A DNA stretch of 64,000 nt from Thalassobacillus devorans MSP14 (GTDB lineage: Bacteria; Bacillota; Bacilli; Bacillales; Halobacillaceae). Both the position numbers and the translations under genes were made by a program. Below, in pieces: positions 35,150-45,286 of the stretch (position 1 is the stretch's first letter; each line of letters begins with the position of its first letter). Below the pieces are notes generated by a model that made no database searches, had not been told where the DNA came from, and saw nothing but the letters and a program-made list of their open reading frames with translations. Location: positions 77,984 through 141,983 of the forward strand of contig NZ_KI543238.1 in the NCBI RefSeq assembly GCF_000496835.1, given 5' to 3'.

Positions 35150-36184
35150 ATGGAGATGAGTTTTCGCTGGTATGGTCATGAAGATCCTGTGACTTTGGAA
35201 CATATACGCCAGATTCCTGACATGAAAGGAATTGTGTCTGCCATCTATGATATACCAGCCGGAGAAGTCTGGCCGGTAGAGAAGATCAAAGAATTGAAAC
35301 AAATGATTGAAAAATATGAGTTGAAACTGAACGTTATTGAAAGTGTCCCGGTACATGAAGATATTAAATTAGGGCTCGATTCACGTGACAAATGGATTGA
35401 CAATTATAAGCAGACTCTGCGAAACCTGGCTGAAGCCGGAATTCATACCGTGTGTTACAATTTCATGCCGGTATTTGACTGGACGAGATCACAGTTAGAC
35501 GCTACACTCCCCGATGGTTCAAATTCTTTGCTATACGATGAAGCAAAAGTGAAAGATCTCGATCCATTAAGTGGTGAACTGGCACTTCCGGGCTGGGATT
35601 TATCTTATCAAACGGATGATCTTCGACGCATTATCGATCAGTATCAGTCTATTTCGGAACAGCAATTGATGGATAACCTCGTCTATTTTTTAGAACAGGT
35701 AATTCCGGTAGCCGAAGAGGAAGATGTACTGCTTGCTATTCATCCGGATGATCCGCCTTGGCCGATATTTGGGTTGCCACGAGTGGTTACTAATAAAGAA
35801 AATGTCCAATACATGCTGGACAAAGTAGACAGTAAGCATAATGGAATAACTTTTTGCACGGGTTCTTACGGAGCGAATCCGGCTAATGATTTGCTGGAAA
35901 TCATCGAGGCTGCTAAAGGCCGGATCCATTTCGTACATGCCCGCAATGTCAAATGGATTGGAGAATTGTCTTTTCAGGAAACATCTCACTCTGTTAACGA
36001 TGGCTCCATTGATATGGTAGCTGTGCTAAAAAAATTGCGCGAGATCGGATTTGCAGGACCGATTCGCCCGGATCACGGCAGAATGATTTGGGGGGAAGTC
36101 GGCAGACCTGGGTATGGCCTGTACGACCGGGCACTGGGAGCTACGTATTTAAACGGAATTTTAGACACCTTAGCAAGGGGGTAG
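35150..36184 (+). CDS. uxuA: mannonate dehydratase
   Basis: 344 aa from ATG 35150 with AGGAGG nine bases upstream. UxuA features are FRWYGHEDPVTLEHIRQIP, YNFMPVFDWTRSQLD, LAIHPDDPPWPIFGLPRVV, FCTGSYGANPANDL and the metal-binding RPDHGRMIWGE. It dehydrates D-mannonate to 2-keto-3-deoxygluconate. It follows uxaC by 16 bp. Confidence 0.93.
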   Translation: MEMSFRWYGHEDPVTLEHIRQIPDMKGIVSAIYDIPAGEVWPVEKIKELKQMIEKYELKLNVIESVPVHEDIKLGLDSRDKWIDNYKQTLRNLAEAGIHTVCYNFMPVFDWTRSQLDATLPDGSNSLLYDEAKVKDLDPLSGELALPGWDLSYQTDDLRRIIDQYQSISEQQLMDNLVYFLEQVIPVAEEEDVLLAIHPDDPPWPIFGLPRVVTNKENVQYMLDKVDSKHNGITFCTGSYGANPANDLLEIIEAAKGRIHFVHARNVKWIGELSFQETSHSVNDGSIDMVAVLKKLREIGFAGPIRPDHGRMIWGEVGRPGYGLYDRALGATYLNGILDTLARG

Positions 36185-36188
36185 ACAA

Positions 36189-37040
36189 ATGGAATTACCA
36201 TTTCAAATTGATTTATCAGGAAAAGTCGCAGTAGTAACCGGTGGAAGCGGCGTCCTTGGTTCTGTGCTCAGTGAAGCACTGGCAGAAGCAGGAGCCAAGG
36301 TGGTTATTTTAGCGAGGAACAAAGAAAAAATAGATGAAGTCGTTGAAAGGATTGAAGAAAAAGGAGGCGAATGCCTCGGCTATAGTGTTGATGTCCTGGA
36401 CAAAGACGAATTGGAGCGTGTCCACGAGAAGGTACTGGAGAAATTCGGACCTTGCCAAATTCTGATCAATGGTGCGGGAGGAAATCATCCAAAAGCCACG
36501 ACATCGACAGAGCGATTGAATTTAGAAGACTTAGAGGATGATATGCAGCGAACTTTGTTTGATCTGGAACCAGGCGCAGTCGAGGGGCTGTTCAAACTGA
36601 ATTTCCTTGGTACGTTACTGCCTACCCAGGTTTTTACGAAAGACATGGTGGAAGCAGGACAGGCGACTGTCATCAACATTTCATCGATGAATGCTTACCG
36701 TCCGTTAACGAAAATTCCCGCATACAGCGGTGCCAAAGCAGCTATCAGTAATTTTACACAATGGCTGGCAGTTTATTTTGCAGATGTGGGGATTCGAGTC
36801 AATGCGATGGCACCGGGATTTTTTCTGACCGAACAAAATAAAAATCTGATGTTTAAAGAAGATGGGGCATACAGCGACCGTGCGCACAAGATATTATCAC
36901 AAACCCCAGTAGAAAGGTTCGGTAATCCGGAAGAGCTGGTGGGGACTCTGCTTTGGCTGGTAGATTATCAGTCTTCCAGTTTTGTAAACGGAATTGTCGT
37001 ACCTATAGATGGTGGCTTTTCTGCTTATTCCGGGGTATAA
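36189..37040 (+). CDS. fructuronate reductase-like SDR (YjmF type)
   Basis: 283 aa, starting 4 bp after uxuA. It is a classical short-chain dehydrogenase: nucleotide motif VTGGSGVLGSVLSEALA, NGAGGNHPKATT, catalytic Tyr-Lys in AYSGAKAAISNF, and the C-terminal VPIDGGFSAY. It resembles B. subtilis YjmF, which takes the place of UxuB and reduces D-fructuronate to D-mannonate. That step is otherwise missing from the operon, so the assignment is strongly supported by context. Confidence 0.85.
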   Translation: MELPFQIDLSGKVAVVTGGSGVLGSVLSEALAEAGAKVVILARNKEKIDEVVERIEEKGGECLGYSVDVLDKDELERVHEKVLEKFGPCQILINGAGGNHPKATTSTERLNLEDLEDDMQRTLFDLEPGAVEGLFKLNFLGTLLPTQVFTKDMVEAGQATVINISSMNAYRPLTKIPAYSGAKAAISNFTQWLAVYFADVGIRVNAMAPGFFLTEQNKNLMFKEDGAYSDRAHKILSQTPVERFGNPEELVGTLLWLVDYQSSSFVNGIVVPIDGGFSAYSGV

Positions 37041-37053
37041 AGGAGGCTGAAAC

Positions 37054-37683
37054 ATGCAAGCTTATGAGATATTGAAACAAATGATAGCCAGAAAATTAGT
37101 TGTAGTAATTCGGGGGAATAATGTGGAACAAGCGGAAAAAACAGCCGTAGCCTGTGTTAACGGTGGTGTCGATGCACTGGAGGTCACTTTCACGGTACCT
37201 GAAGCTGACCAGCTGTTAAAAAATTTGAAGAAAGATTATCCGGAAGCGGTTATCGGTGCGGGTACTGTGCTGGACTCTGAAACTGCAAGAGTGGCGATTC
37301 TGGCAGGTGCCCGGTTTATTGTGAGCCCGCATTTTGAAGTTAGCATAGCGAAACTATGTAATCGATATCATATCCCTTATTTACCAGGATGCATGACGAC
37401 AAAAGAAATGGTGGACGCTACTGAATATGGAGTGTCGGTCATTAAATTGTTCCCAGGGCAACATTACGATCCTTCCTTCATTAAAAATATACATGGCCCG
37501 CTGCCATACTTGAATATCATGCCAACAGGAGGGGTCAACTTGGAAAATGTACAGGACTGGCTTAATGCAGGGGCTGTGATGGTCGGAGTAGGAGGAGAAA
37601 TTATCAGGCCTGCTAATGATGGGGACTACCTGCAGGTTGAACAGCTCGCACGTCAATTCTCTCAAAAGGTTAAAGGAGCATGA
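37054..37683 (+). CDS. kdgA: KDPG/KHG aldolase
   Basis: 209 aa with AAAGGAGG upstream. It is a class I aldolase TIM barrel with general-base Glu in ALEVTFTVPEAD and the Schiff-base Lys in SVIKLFPGQHY. A phosphate-binding segment is MPTGGVNLENV. It splits 2-keto-3-deoxy-6-phosphogluconate to pyruvate and glyceraldehyde 3-phosphate, the last step of the pathway encoded here. Confidence 0.9.
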   Translation: MQAYEILKQMIARKLVVVIRGNNVEQAEKTAVACVNGGVDALEVTFTVPEADQLLKNLKKDYPEAVIGAGTVLDSETARVAILAGARFIVSPHFEVSIAKLCNRYHIPYLPGCMTTKEMVDATEYGVSVIKLFPGQHYDPSFIKNIHGPLPYLNIMPTGGVNLENVQDWLNAGAVMVGVGGEIIRPANDGDYLQVEQLARQFSQKVKGA

Positions 37684-37687
37684 TACG

Positions 37688-38689
37688 ATGGCAAATGTTC
37701 TAACAATTGGTGAGCTGCTGATTCGTCTTACCCCCCCTGATCATCAACGCCTCCATCAGACAAATCAGTTGAATTTATTTTATGGTGGAGCGGAAGCAAA
37801 TGTAGCTATGAATCTTAGTCATTTAGGTCACAATGTCCGTTACTTTAGCGCTTTGCCACCTAACGATATCGGGGAGGGGGCTGTCAATCATTTGAAGGCA
37901 GGAGGTGTGGATACATCATACTTGCTGCGAAAAGGGGAACGCCTTGGGCTTTACTTTCTGGAAGAAGGTTTTTCTTTGAAACAGGCAAATGTCATCTATG
38001 ACCGAAAGTACTCGTCTATTTTTGAGCTGCCTGAACAAACCATTGATTGGGATGATCTGTTAAAAGACATAGATCTCCTGCACACTACGGGCATTACCCC
38101 AGCTCTTGGAGATGGGATGAAGGAGTTTACAATTACTGCTTTGAAAGAAGCGAAGAAGCGGGGGATCCAGGTCAGCTTTGATTTTAATTATCGAAGTAAG
38201 TTGTGGGGAGTAGCCGAGGCAAAAACTGCTTTTCTGGAAATTCTGCCTTATGTAGATATTTGTTTTGCGGGCTACAAGGACTTTATCTATTTATTGGACT
38301 ATAAAGGCCCGGAGACCTTTGATGCGGAAGTATTGAAAGATTTTTATAAAAGAATGAAGGACCAGTATGAAATTACCTGCATGGCTTGTACGAATCGAAC
38401 TACTTATTCAACATCGAAAAATGATCTTGCCGCTTATTTGTTTGATGGCACAACATTTTATGAAAGTCCTGTTATTTCTTTTGAAATACTGGACAGAATC
38501 GGTGGAGGGGACAGCTTTGCTTCCGGAGTGCTCCATGGCATTCTGACTCAGCTTCCGGCCCAGGAAGTTATTGAATTCGGTCTGGCTTCAGGTGTGTTGA
38601 AACATATGGTTTACGGAGATCACAATCAATTTTCGGAACAGGAAGTCAGAAGTTTTATGGCCAACATCGGTAATGATGTGAGCAGGTAA
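37688..38689 (+). CDS. kdgK: 2-keto-3-deoxygluconate kinase, PfkB family
   Basis: 333 aa from ATG 37688, four bases after the aldolase stop, with AAAGGAG upstream. PfkB-family features: NVLTIGELLIRLTPP, FYGGAEANVAMNLSHLG near the N-terminus and DRIGGGDSFASGVLHG (catalytic Asp) near the C-terminus. It phosphorylates KDG to KDPG, the substrate of the preceding gene product. Substrate is assigned from the operon. Confidence 0.88.
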   Translation: MANVLTIGELLIRLTPPDHQRLHQTNQLNLFYGGAEANVAMNLSHLGHNVRYFSALPPNDIGEGAVNHLKAGGVDTSYLLRKGERLGLYFLEEGFSLKQANVIYDRKYSSIFELPEQTIDWDDLLKDIDLLHTTGITPALGDGMKEFTITALKEAKKRGIQVSFDFNYRSKLWGVAEAKTAFLEILPYVDICFAGYKDFIYLLDYKGPETFDAEVLKDFYKRMKDQYEITCMACTNRTTYSTSKNDLAAYLFDGTTFYESPVISFEILDRIGGGDSFASGVLHGILTQLPAQEVIEFGLASGVLKHMVYGDHNQFSEQEVRSFMANIGNDVSR

Positions 38690-38713
38690 AAGAGAAATTT
38701 ATAGGGAATTATT

Positions 38714-38745
38714 AAGGAGCTTTCTACCAGGAAAGCTCCTTTTTC
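38714..38745 (+). terminator. intrinsic terminator of the uronate operon
   Basis: 11-bp perfect stem AAGGAGCTTTC/GAAAGCTCCTT followed by TTTT. It lies between convergent kdgK and the AraC-type gene and may serve both. Confidence 0.85.
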
Positions 38746-39938
38746 TACTGGCTTTGCTGGCGATAGTTTCTGGGTGTAACCCCTGTTTCTTTTTTAAATA
38801 TGCGTGAAAAATAAGCGGGGTCCTCATATCCGACAGCCCAGGCTATTTCATCGATTTTCATCGTCTCATTTTCTAACAGATGTATCGCTTCCTGTATTCT
38901 GATTTTCTGCTGGTATTCGGTCATGGTACTGCCTGTTTCTTGTTTGAACTTCCTTGCTAAATGGCTTTTATGTGCGAAACAGTAGGCAGAGATTTGTTCA
39001 GTATCCATTGGTTTATCATAAAAGATCCCTAGATATTCTAACGCTTTTTGAATCGTTGGGGAATAACGGGAGAGAGAATGACGGGATACTAACTCACAGT
39101 AATTATCCTCCATTTCATCCTGTATTTTCTGCAATTCCGATAACTGGCTGGCAGCTTCAATCCGGAGTACGTATGTTTCAGAAATCTGGTCTAAAAAAGG
39201 AGCGGGGACTTGAGCATTTTTTGCAGCGACCCGCATAATTGTGCTGTATACGATTGACAGGTTTTTAAGTCGGCGGAGCGGCTGGTTGGGAAAACGATCA
39301 GGAAAGGTGAATAAAGCCTGGTGCGGTTTGATGGCAGCCTTCAGCTTTTCCTTATCACCTTGCTCGACTGCATGCATGATATCGCTCTCGATTTTATACC
39401 TCAGGTTGACTTCTTTCGTGTCTTGTTCCTGGTCAAATTTTTTCACTTCAAGTTTTTGTGGTTGTTTTGAAGCGGAAACGATGGAAGCTTGTGCATCTTC
39501 CATCATCATATGATCGAATACTTTTAATAATTTAATCAGACTATTTATTTCCGTTTCATTTAGTATCTTGCATTGGCTTAAGAAATCAGCTAACTCATTA
39601 CGCTCATTAGCTGTTATTTTGTAATCCCTGGAAAGATGATAAATGTTCGGTATATTATTCAGAAAGGGACCAATAATGAGCAGGTATTTTTCTTCCTCTT
39701 CATAAACAGGTTTAGTTAAGTAATTCACTCCCCAGTCATTTGTGTAATATACCACTTCTTGTTCTGTATGCTTGCTTGCATGATAAGTGTCCTCAAATTG
39801 TGCTCCAGACATAAAGAGCGGGAGGTGCAGCCCCTCCTTACCAAAAATGACTTCCTCATTTTGATTCAGTACATACGTATTTAATTTGGATAGGTAAAAG
39901 ATATCCAATGCATTGGAGATTATAGCAGACTGGTCCAT
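38745..39938 (-). CDS. AraC-family transcriptional regulator
   Basis: 397 aa with GGAGGG before the ATG. The last ~100 residues hold two helix-turn-helix units (MDTEQISAYCFAHKSHLARK and MKIDEIAWAVGYEDPAYFS, then RIFKKETGVTPRNY). The N-terminal ~280 residues are a sensor region of no family I can name, without membrane helices. It is divergent from the GPH symporter and beta-glucuronidase genes, with an inverted repeat between them. It probably activates those genes in response to glucuronides. Confidence 0.85.
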   Translation of the reverse strand: MDQSAIISNALDIFYLSKLNTYVLNQNEEVIFGKEGLHLPLFMSGAQFEDTYHASKHTEQEVVYYTNDWGVNYLTKPVYEEEEKYLLIIGPFLNNIPNIYHLSRDYKITANERNELADFLSQCKILNETEINSLIKLLKVFDHMMMEDAQASIVSASKQPQKLEVKKFDQEQDTKEVNLRYKIESDIMHAVEQGDKEKLKAAIKPHQALFTFPDRFPNQPLRRLKNLSIVYSTIMRVAAKNAQVPAPFLDQISETYVLRIEAASQLSELQKIQDEMEDNYCELVSRHSLSRYSPTIQKALEYLGIFYDKPMDTEQISAYCFAHKSHLARKFKQETGSTMTEYQQKIRIQEAIHLLENETMKIDEIAWAVGYEDPAYFSRIFKKETGVTPRNYRQQSQ

Positions 39939-39977
39939 ACATTACCCTCCTATCAATCATTTCCATAATTATTTGAT

Positions 39978-40007
39978 ATTTGCAATTTCAATCCAACTAT
40001 TGCAAAT
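39978..40007 (+). promoter_or_regulatory. inverted repeat in the araC-type/symporter divergent region
   Basis: Perfect 8-bp arms ATTTGCAA (39978-39985) and TTGCAAAT (40000-40007), centres 22 bp apart (two helical turns). It is a likely regulator-binding site just upstream of TATAAT at 40038-40043. Confidence 0.55.
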
Positions 40008-40049
40008 GTAATCATATTGGTTACGGTTTCATTTCATTATAATAGTAAA

Positions 40050-40063
40050 TGTAAACGCTATCA
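40050..40063 (+). promoter_or_regulatory. cre (CcpA) site upstream of the glucuronide symporter
   Basis: TGTAAACGCTATCA fits the cre consensus TGWAANCGNTNWCA at every position. It lies just downstream of the -10 TATAAT (40038-40043), where CcpA would block transcription. Confidence 0.8.
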
Positions 40064-40079
40064 ACAAGGGAGAGATATT

Positions 40080-41426
40080 ATGGAAAGGCTTAGTGTGAAA
40101 GAGAAGGTCTCTTATGGGCTGGGTGATGCGGCCAATAATCTGACATTCAGCATGGTAACCACGTACTTGCTGGTTTTTTATACAGATGTTTTTGGTATAA
40201 GTGCGGCAGCCGTCGGGACATTATTTTTGATTGCACGGTTATGGGACGCAATGAATGATCCTATTATGGGGGCTATTGTAGATCGTGTGAATACGAATCA
40301 TCCGGCAGGTAAATTTCGTCCCTATTTAAGGTGGGCAATGCTTCCGCTAGTCATCCTGGCTGTGGTTATGTTTTTAACACCTGATTTTTCAGAATCCGGG
40401 AAACTTGTTTATGCTTATGTAACGTACATTCTTTTCGGCATGGCTTATACGTTCATAAATATTCCCTATGGATCGCTGGCGTCTGTTATGACAAACGATC
40501 CTGTCGATCGTTCGTCTTTGGCTACCTATCGAGGAGTAGGTTCCATGTTGGGGATCTTCGTTATCGGAGTTCTGGTAATCCCTGTAGTCAATCTATTCCC
40601 TGACTGGTCGGTGGGATTTCCTGCGGTGATGGCAATTTTGGGAGTTGTCACGATTATTTTCTATTTATTAACCTATAAAAATACGAAGGAAAGAATAAGA
40701 CCTGCCAGGACAAGACCTGAAAAAATGAGTTTCTCAATGTTTACGCGCGTGTTAAAAAATGGGCCGTTCATCGCTCTTTCCATTATGTCATTCTTTATGC
40801 TTCTCAGCTTGTTGGTCAATCAATCTGTTGGTGTCTACTTCTTCCGCTACAATTTAGATAATGAAAACTTGTTTGCTGTCTTTAATGCTGTCAATATCGG
40901 CTCGATGCTGATCCTGATTCCGCTTGTCCCATATTTGACCAAAAAGTTCGGGAAGAAAAGCGTCACACTTGGTGGTTTCGGTATCGGAGCAATTTTTTTC
41001 GGAGCTCTTTATTTCATTCCAGCGGAGCCGGTGACATTCATCATCCTGGCGTTCATTGCCATGAAAGGGCTGATGATTCCGAACATCCTCGTATGGGCAT
41101 TCATTTCTGATGTCATTGATTATGGCGAATACAAGTCAGGGGTTAGGCAGGAAGGTACAACTTATTCCATGTACAGCTTCATGCGCAAGCTTTCACAGGC
41201 TGGTGCCGGCTGGATAGCGGGAATGGGCCTTTCCGTCATCGGATATGTACCAAATGCAGATCAAACACCAGATACACTCCTTGGAATCAAAGCAATGATG
41301 GTGTTGCTTCCTGCTGTAGCCAGCATTATATGCTTTCTCATTTTTAAATTCGGTTACTTTTTAGATGATGATACATTAAAACGTATTAATGATGGGGAGT
41401 CATCAGAATCATCACAGGCATTATAA
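40080..41426 (+). CDS. GPH-family glucuronide/cation symporter
   Basis: 448 aa from ATG 40080 with AGGGAGAG upstream. About twelve hydrophobic helices are visible. GPH (glycoside-pentoside-hexuronide) signatures: [38 protein letters not shown] and the second-half [16 protein letters not shown]. It imports sugars with Na+ or H+. Its position directly before beta-glucuronidase points to glucuronides as substrate (UidB/GusB-like role, inference). Confidence 0.88.
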   Translation: MERLSVKEKVSYGLGDAANNLTFSMVTTYLLVFYTDVFGISAAAVGTLFLIARLWDAMNDPIMGAIVDRVNTNHPAGKFRPYLRWAMLPLVILAVVMFLTPDFSESGKLVYAYVTYILFGMAYTFINIPYGSLASVMTNDPVDRSSLATYRGVGSMLGIFVIGVLVIPVVNLFPDWSVGFPAVMAILGVVTIIFYLLTYKNTKERIRPARTRPEKMSFSMFTRVLKNGPFIALSIMSFFMLLSLLVNQSVGVYFFRYNLDNENLFAVFNAVNIGSMLILIPLVPYLTKKFGKKSVTLGGFGIGAIFFGALYFIPAEPVTFIILAFIAMKGLMIPNILVWAFISDVIDYGEYKSGVRQEGTTYSMYSFMRKLSQAGAGWIAGMGLSVIGYVPNADQTPDTLLGIKAMMVLLPAVASIICFLIFKFGYFLDDDTLKRINDGESSESSQAL

Positions 41427-41454
41427 TTTATATACAGAAAGGAAAGTGTTAACT

Positions 41455-43272
41455 ATGCTATATCCAATTACAACAACAACTCGTGGAGTTATAGATTTAA
41501 ATGGGGTTTGGAAGTTCAAGCTTGATAAAGGGAACGGATGGGATGAGAAATGGTTTGAATCACAGTTGAAGGACACCCTCAATATGGCTGTTCCTGCTTC
41601 TTATAATGATGCAGGTGTAACTGCTGAAATTCGCAATCATGTCGGCTGGGTATGGTACGAGCGGGAATTTGCTGTGCCTGCTTATTTAAATTCAGAAAGA
41701 ATAGTCCTGAGGTTCGGTTCTGCTACTCATCAGGCAAAAGTTTTCCTGAATGGGGAAAGCATCGTGGAACATACTGGCGGGTTCACACCATTCGAAGTGG
41801 AAATCAATGATTACCTCGCGGAAGGGACAAACAGACTGACCGTAGCCGTCAATAATTTGATCGATGAATCTACGATCCCTGTCGGTGACTATATCGAAAA
41901 AGATGTAGAAGGAGTCGGAAAAGTAATTAAAAATAATCCCAACTTTGACTTCTTCAATTATGCCGGCATCCATCGCCCGGTAAAAATATATACTACACCT
42001 CGTACTTATGTAGAAGATGTCAGTGTTGTAACAGATTTTAACAATGATACCGGAATTGTCGATTATCAGGTTAAGACAGCCGGAGACAGCACGGATGTAA
42101 ACATAAATATCCTTGATGAAGAGGGAGAGATAGTTGCCGTAGCAAAAGGAAAAGAAGGTAAGGTTGAAATACCGGGTGTTCAACTGTGGGAGCCGATGCA
42201 TGCTTACCTTTATACCCTTCAGGCAGAGCTTTCAAAGGATGGACAAACCGTTGACGTATATGACCAGCCATTTGGGGTACGGACGGTAGAAGTGAAACAC
42301 AATCAATTTTTAATCAATGGAAAACCTTTTTACTTTAAAGGGTTCGGTAAACATGAAGATTCACCGATTCACGGTCGAGGGTTTGACGAAACGTTAAACG
42401 TAATGGACTTCCAGTTGATGCGCTGGATTGGAGCAAACTCTTTCCGTACTGCTCACTATCCATACTCAGAAGAAATCATGCGACTTGCAGATAGGGAAGG
42501 GCTTGTTGTTATTGATGAGACCCCGGCTGTAGGGCTGCATTTGAACTTTGCTGCCACATTATTCGGAGAAAGGGAAAAACGGAATACTTGGGAGCATATT
42601 CAAACCTATGAGAACCATAGGAAAGTGATTGAAGAATTGGTAGAGAGGGATAAAAACCATCCGTCTGTAGTCATGTGGTCGGTTGCCAATGAACCAGCTT
42701 CAGAAGAAGAGGGAGCTTATGAATATTTCAAGCCGCTAGTAGAGTTAACAAGACAAAAAGACCCACAAAACCGTCCGGTTACGATTGTTACCCATCTTAT
42801 GTCTACACCAGAAACTTGCAAAGTGGCCGAACTGGTGGATGTGCTGGCACTGAATCGTTATTACGGCTGGTATGTTGAAAGTGGAGAATTGGAGGTTGCC
42901 AAAGCGAAATTACGCCAGGAATTCAATGGCTGGCAGGAACGTTGTCCTGGTAAGCCGGTTATGATTACGGAATACGGTGCTGATACTGTTTCCGGTCTGC
43001 ATGATGTCGACCCTGTCATGTTCACGGAAGAATACCAGGTGGAGTACCTGCGTGCTAATCATGAAATCTTTGATGAATTTGATAACTTCGTTGGCGAACA
43101 AGTATGGAATTTCGCGGATTTCAATACCAGCCAGGGAATTATGCGTGTCCAGGGTAACAAAAAAGGTATTTTCACCCGGGATCGCAAACCGAAATATGCC
43201 GCACATGAATTGCGCAGCCGTTGGCAGAGTATCCCTGACTTTCATTATAAGAAGGAAACCGTAAAAGCCTGA
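41455..43272 (+). CDS. uidA: beta-glucuronidase
   Basis: 605 aa from ATG 41455 with AAAGGAAAG upstream. It is glycoside hydrolase family 2, aligned with E. coli GusA from the start ([19 protein letters not shown]). Acid/base Glu is in [11 protein letters not shown] (about residue 411-413) and the nucleophile Glu in VMITEYGAD (about 505). N-terminal sugar-binding and Ig-like domains precede the barrel. It has no signal peptide, so it cleaves imported glucuronides in the cytoplasm and feeds glucuronate to UxaC. Confidence 0.92.
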   Translation: MLYPITTTTRGVIDLNGVWKFKLDKGNGWDEKWFESQLKDTLNMAVPASYNDAGVTAEIRNHVGWVWYEREFAVPAYLNSERIVLRFGSATHQAKVFLNGESIVEHTGGFTPFEVEINDYLAEGTNRLTVAVNNLIDESTIPVGDYIEKDVEGVGKVIKNNPNFDFFNYAGIHRPVKIYTTPRTYVEDVSVVTDFNNDTGIVDYQVKTAGDSTDVNINILDEEGEIVAVAKGKEGKVEIPGVQLWEPMHAYLYTLQAELSKDGQTVDVYDQPFGVRTVEVKHNQFLINGKPFYFKGFGKHEDSPIHGRGFDETLNVMDFQLMRWIGANSFRTAHYPYSEEIMRLADREGLVVIDETPAVGLHLNFAATLFGEREKRNTWEHIQTYENHRKVIEELVERDKNHPSVVMWSVANEPASEEEGAYEYFKPLVELTRQKDPQNRPVTIVTHLMSTPETCKVAELVDVLALNRYYGWYVESGELEVAKAKLRQEFNGWQERCPGKPVMITEYGADTVSGLHDVDPVMFTEEYQVEYLRANHEIFDEFDNFVGEQVWNFADFNTSQGIMRVQGNKKGIFTRDRKPKYAAHELRSRWQSIPDFHYKKETVKA

Positions 43273-43336
43273 GGTCGCCATTGAAAATTTAAAAATTGAA
43301 TCAAAGTCCCAAAGAAAAAATAATATATGTTAAAAG

Positions 43337-43371
43337 GAGCATGTCATTTGAGTGACATGCTCTATTTCTTG
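43337..43371 (+). terminator. intrinsic terminator after beta-glucuronidase
   Basis: 10-bp perfect stem GAGCATGTCA/TGACATGCTC with a TTTGAG loop, followed by TATTTCTT. Confidence 0.7.
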
Positions 43372-43489
43372 CTCTTACTAATTCTTAAAAGTATAGGATC
43401 GCAGGCTTATGGGCGATAGTTCGTTTTACTGCTGACTCTGGCTGGTATATAATGAAATGTCAAGAAAGAAGAGAAGATGGGAAGTGCCT

Positions 43490-44959
43490 ATGAATAAACG
43501 AAAGAACAAAGGATATAAAGATTCAGGAAAAAAACGCTTTGATAAAAAGAATGGGAAACAGAACACTAAGCCGGGAAAACAAGCGGGTGGTAACCCTAAA
43601 GGCAAGCAGAAAAACGTAACCGCTAAGGTGACCTGCTCTGGTCTGAGCAAAGAGGGCAAGGGCATCATCCAATGGGAAGGAAAGCAGCTGGAGGTACCGC
43701 ATCTGATGCCTGGTGAAACGGCTGAAGTGCTCGTTTCCAAAAAAGGACGCTATGTGAATGCCGAGCTGAAGCGGGTGATCAAACCATCTGAAGATAGAGT
43801 AACGCCGCCGTGCCAATATTACTTTCAATGTGGTGGATGCCAGCTGCAGCATATGAATGAGCAGGCGCAAACGCGCTTCAAGCAGGAAACGGTAAAAGCC
43901 CTCATGAAGCCGTTCGGTAAGCCGGAGCCTATTTTGACCATGGACCACCCGTATGATTACCGGAACAAGAGCCATACGACGTTCGGAATGAACCAGCATC
44001 GCCAGGTGATTGGCGGGTTGTATGCCCAGCATACCCACCAGATCATACCGATGGAGCGGTGCCTCATTCATGATCCGAAAGCGGATGAGATTGTAGAGAC
44101 GATCAAGGATATCCTTAAACATTCTAAAATGCAGCCATACAATGAAGACACCGGACAGGGCTTCCTTCGTCATGTCCTGGTAAAGGTCGGCAAGGTCAGC
44201 GGTGAAATTATGGTAGTACTGGTAGTAGCTTCGCCTGTATTTAAGGGTAAGAATAATTTTGTGAAAGCTCTGCGAAAAGCTCACCCGGAAATTACAACCC
44301 TTCTGATGAACGTCAATAACCGGGGTACAAGCATGGTGCTGGGCGATCAGGAAAAAGTCCTGTTCGGGAAGGGGACCATAACGGACACGCTCTGTGGTTT
44401 GGAGTTCGAAATCTCGGCTAAATCCTTCTATCAGATCAACCCTGCCCAAACAGAAAAGTTATATGGTAAGGCGATTGAGATGGCAGAGCTGACTGGAAAG
44501 GAAACGGTGGTAGATGCATACAGTGGCATCGGCACCATTAGCCTGATTGCCAGCCGGAAAGCCGGAAAGGTTATTGGTGTGGAGCTGAATAAAGATGCGG
44601 TTCGTGATGCCATCCGTAATTCCAAACGCAACGGTGTGAAAAATGCCAGGTTCTATCAGGGAGATGCTGGAGAGTTCATGGTGCAGATGGCAGCCCGCGG
44701 GGAAAAAGCGGATGTGGTAATTATGGATCCGCCCCGTAGCGGGAGCGATGAGGCATTTTTGTCCAGTATCGTGAAGCTGGAGCCAAAACGGGTAGTGTAT
44801 GTGTCCTGTAACCCGGAAACGCAGGCTCGTGATATGAAATATTTGACGGCCAATGGTTATAAAGTGGAAGGCATACAGCCGGTGGACATGTTCCCCCAGA
44901 CTCATCACGTAGAATCAGTCGCGAAATTAGTAAGAAAAGAAGAAGCAGGTAACCGGTAA
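43490..44959 (+). CDS. rlmD: 23S rRNA (uracil-5-)-methyltransferase, RlmD/TrmA-type
   Basis: 489 aa from ATG 43490. An in-frame ATG at 43457 overlaps a TATAAT promoter element (43448-43453) and is unlikely. A lysine-rich N-terminal extension (~50 residues) precedes a TRAM-like domain, then iron-sulfur cysteines (CQYYFQCGGCQ and later MERC), SAM-binding VVDAYSGIGTIS, DPPRSG, and the catalytic cysteine in VYVSCNPET. It methylates U in 23S rRNA. In B. subtilis a single enzyme (RlmCD) serves two positions; which applies here is unknown. Confidence 0.85.
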   Translation: MNKRKNKGYKDSGKKRFDKKNGKQNTKPGKQAGGNPKGKQKNVTAKVTCSGLSKEGKGIIQWEGKQLEVPHLMPGETAEVLVSKKGRYVNAELKRVIKPSEDRVTPPCQYYFQCGGCQLQHMNEQAQTRFKQETVKALMKPFGKPEPILTMDHPYDYRNKSHTTFGMNQHRQVIGGLYAQHTHQIIPMERCLIHDPKADEIVETIKDILKHSKMQPYNEDTGQGFLRHVLVKVGKVSGEIMVVLVVASPVFKGKNNFVKALRKAHPEITTLLMNVNNRGTSMVLGDQEKVLFGKGTITDTLCGLEFEISAKSFYQINPAQTEKLYGKAIEMAELTGKETVVDAYSGIGTISLIASRKAGKVIGVELNKDAVRDAIRNSKRNGVKNARFYQGDAGEFMVQMAARGEKADVVIMDPPRSGSDEAFLSSIVKLEPKRVVYVSCNPETQARDMKYLTANGYKVEGIQPVDMFPQTHHVESVAKLVRKEEAGNR

Positions 44960-44979
44960 AGGTTCCTGCTTTAAATTTA

Positions 44980-45144
44980 TTATTTTTTCCCTTCCATCTC
45001 TTCCCGATCAGCGATTCTTGCCCGTTCCTGCGCTCTTGCAGCGTCGACGTCTGTAAATGTTTCCTTACTTTCCCTTTCAGGCAGACTTTCTGCAGGTGTC
45101 TGATTGTTTGTTAATGCTCCCTCTCTTAATGCTTTTCTTTTCAT
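44980..45144 (-). CDS. small charged protein, 54 aa, unknown
   Basis: The minus-strand ORF starts at 45144 with AAGGAGGG placed seven bases before the ATG. The peptide is hydrophilic and acidic/basic mixed (MKRKALREGALTNNQT..., ending DREEMEGKK), with no hydrophobic segment. The central-to-C-terminal part is an Ala/Arg/Glu helix. I do not recognise the family; size and composition resemble small spore-associated proteins of Bacillaceae, but that is speculation. It converges on rlmD. Confidence 0.6.
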   Translation of the reverse strand: MKRKALREGALTNNQTPAESLPERESKETFTDVDAARAQERARIADREEMEGKK

Positions 45145-45286
45145 TATATTCCCTCCTTCTTACCATTATCTTTTGTCATTATTTGAAAAGAAATCCTTAG
45201 TAAAAATATCCTCGGAAAGGCAAGGTAGTAAATTGTTGTGAGGCGTCTCATTGGCTGATAATATGATTGACAAAGGAGTGAAAACA

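Noticed and set aside
43523-44449. 308-codon frame on the minus strand inside rlmD
   Set aside because: It is a shadow of a well-supported methyltransferase gene and lacks a ribosome site and any family pattern.
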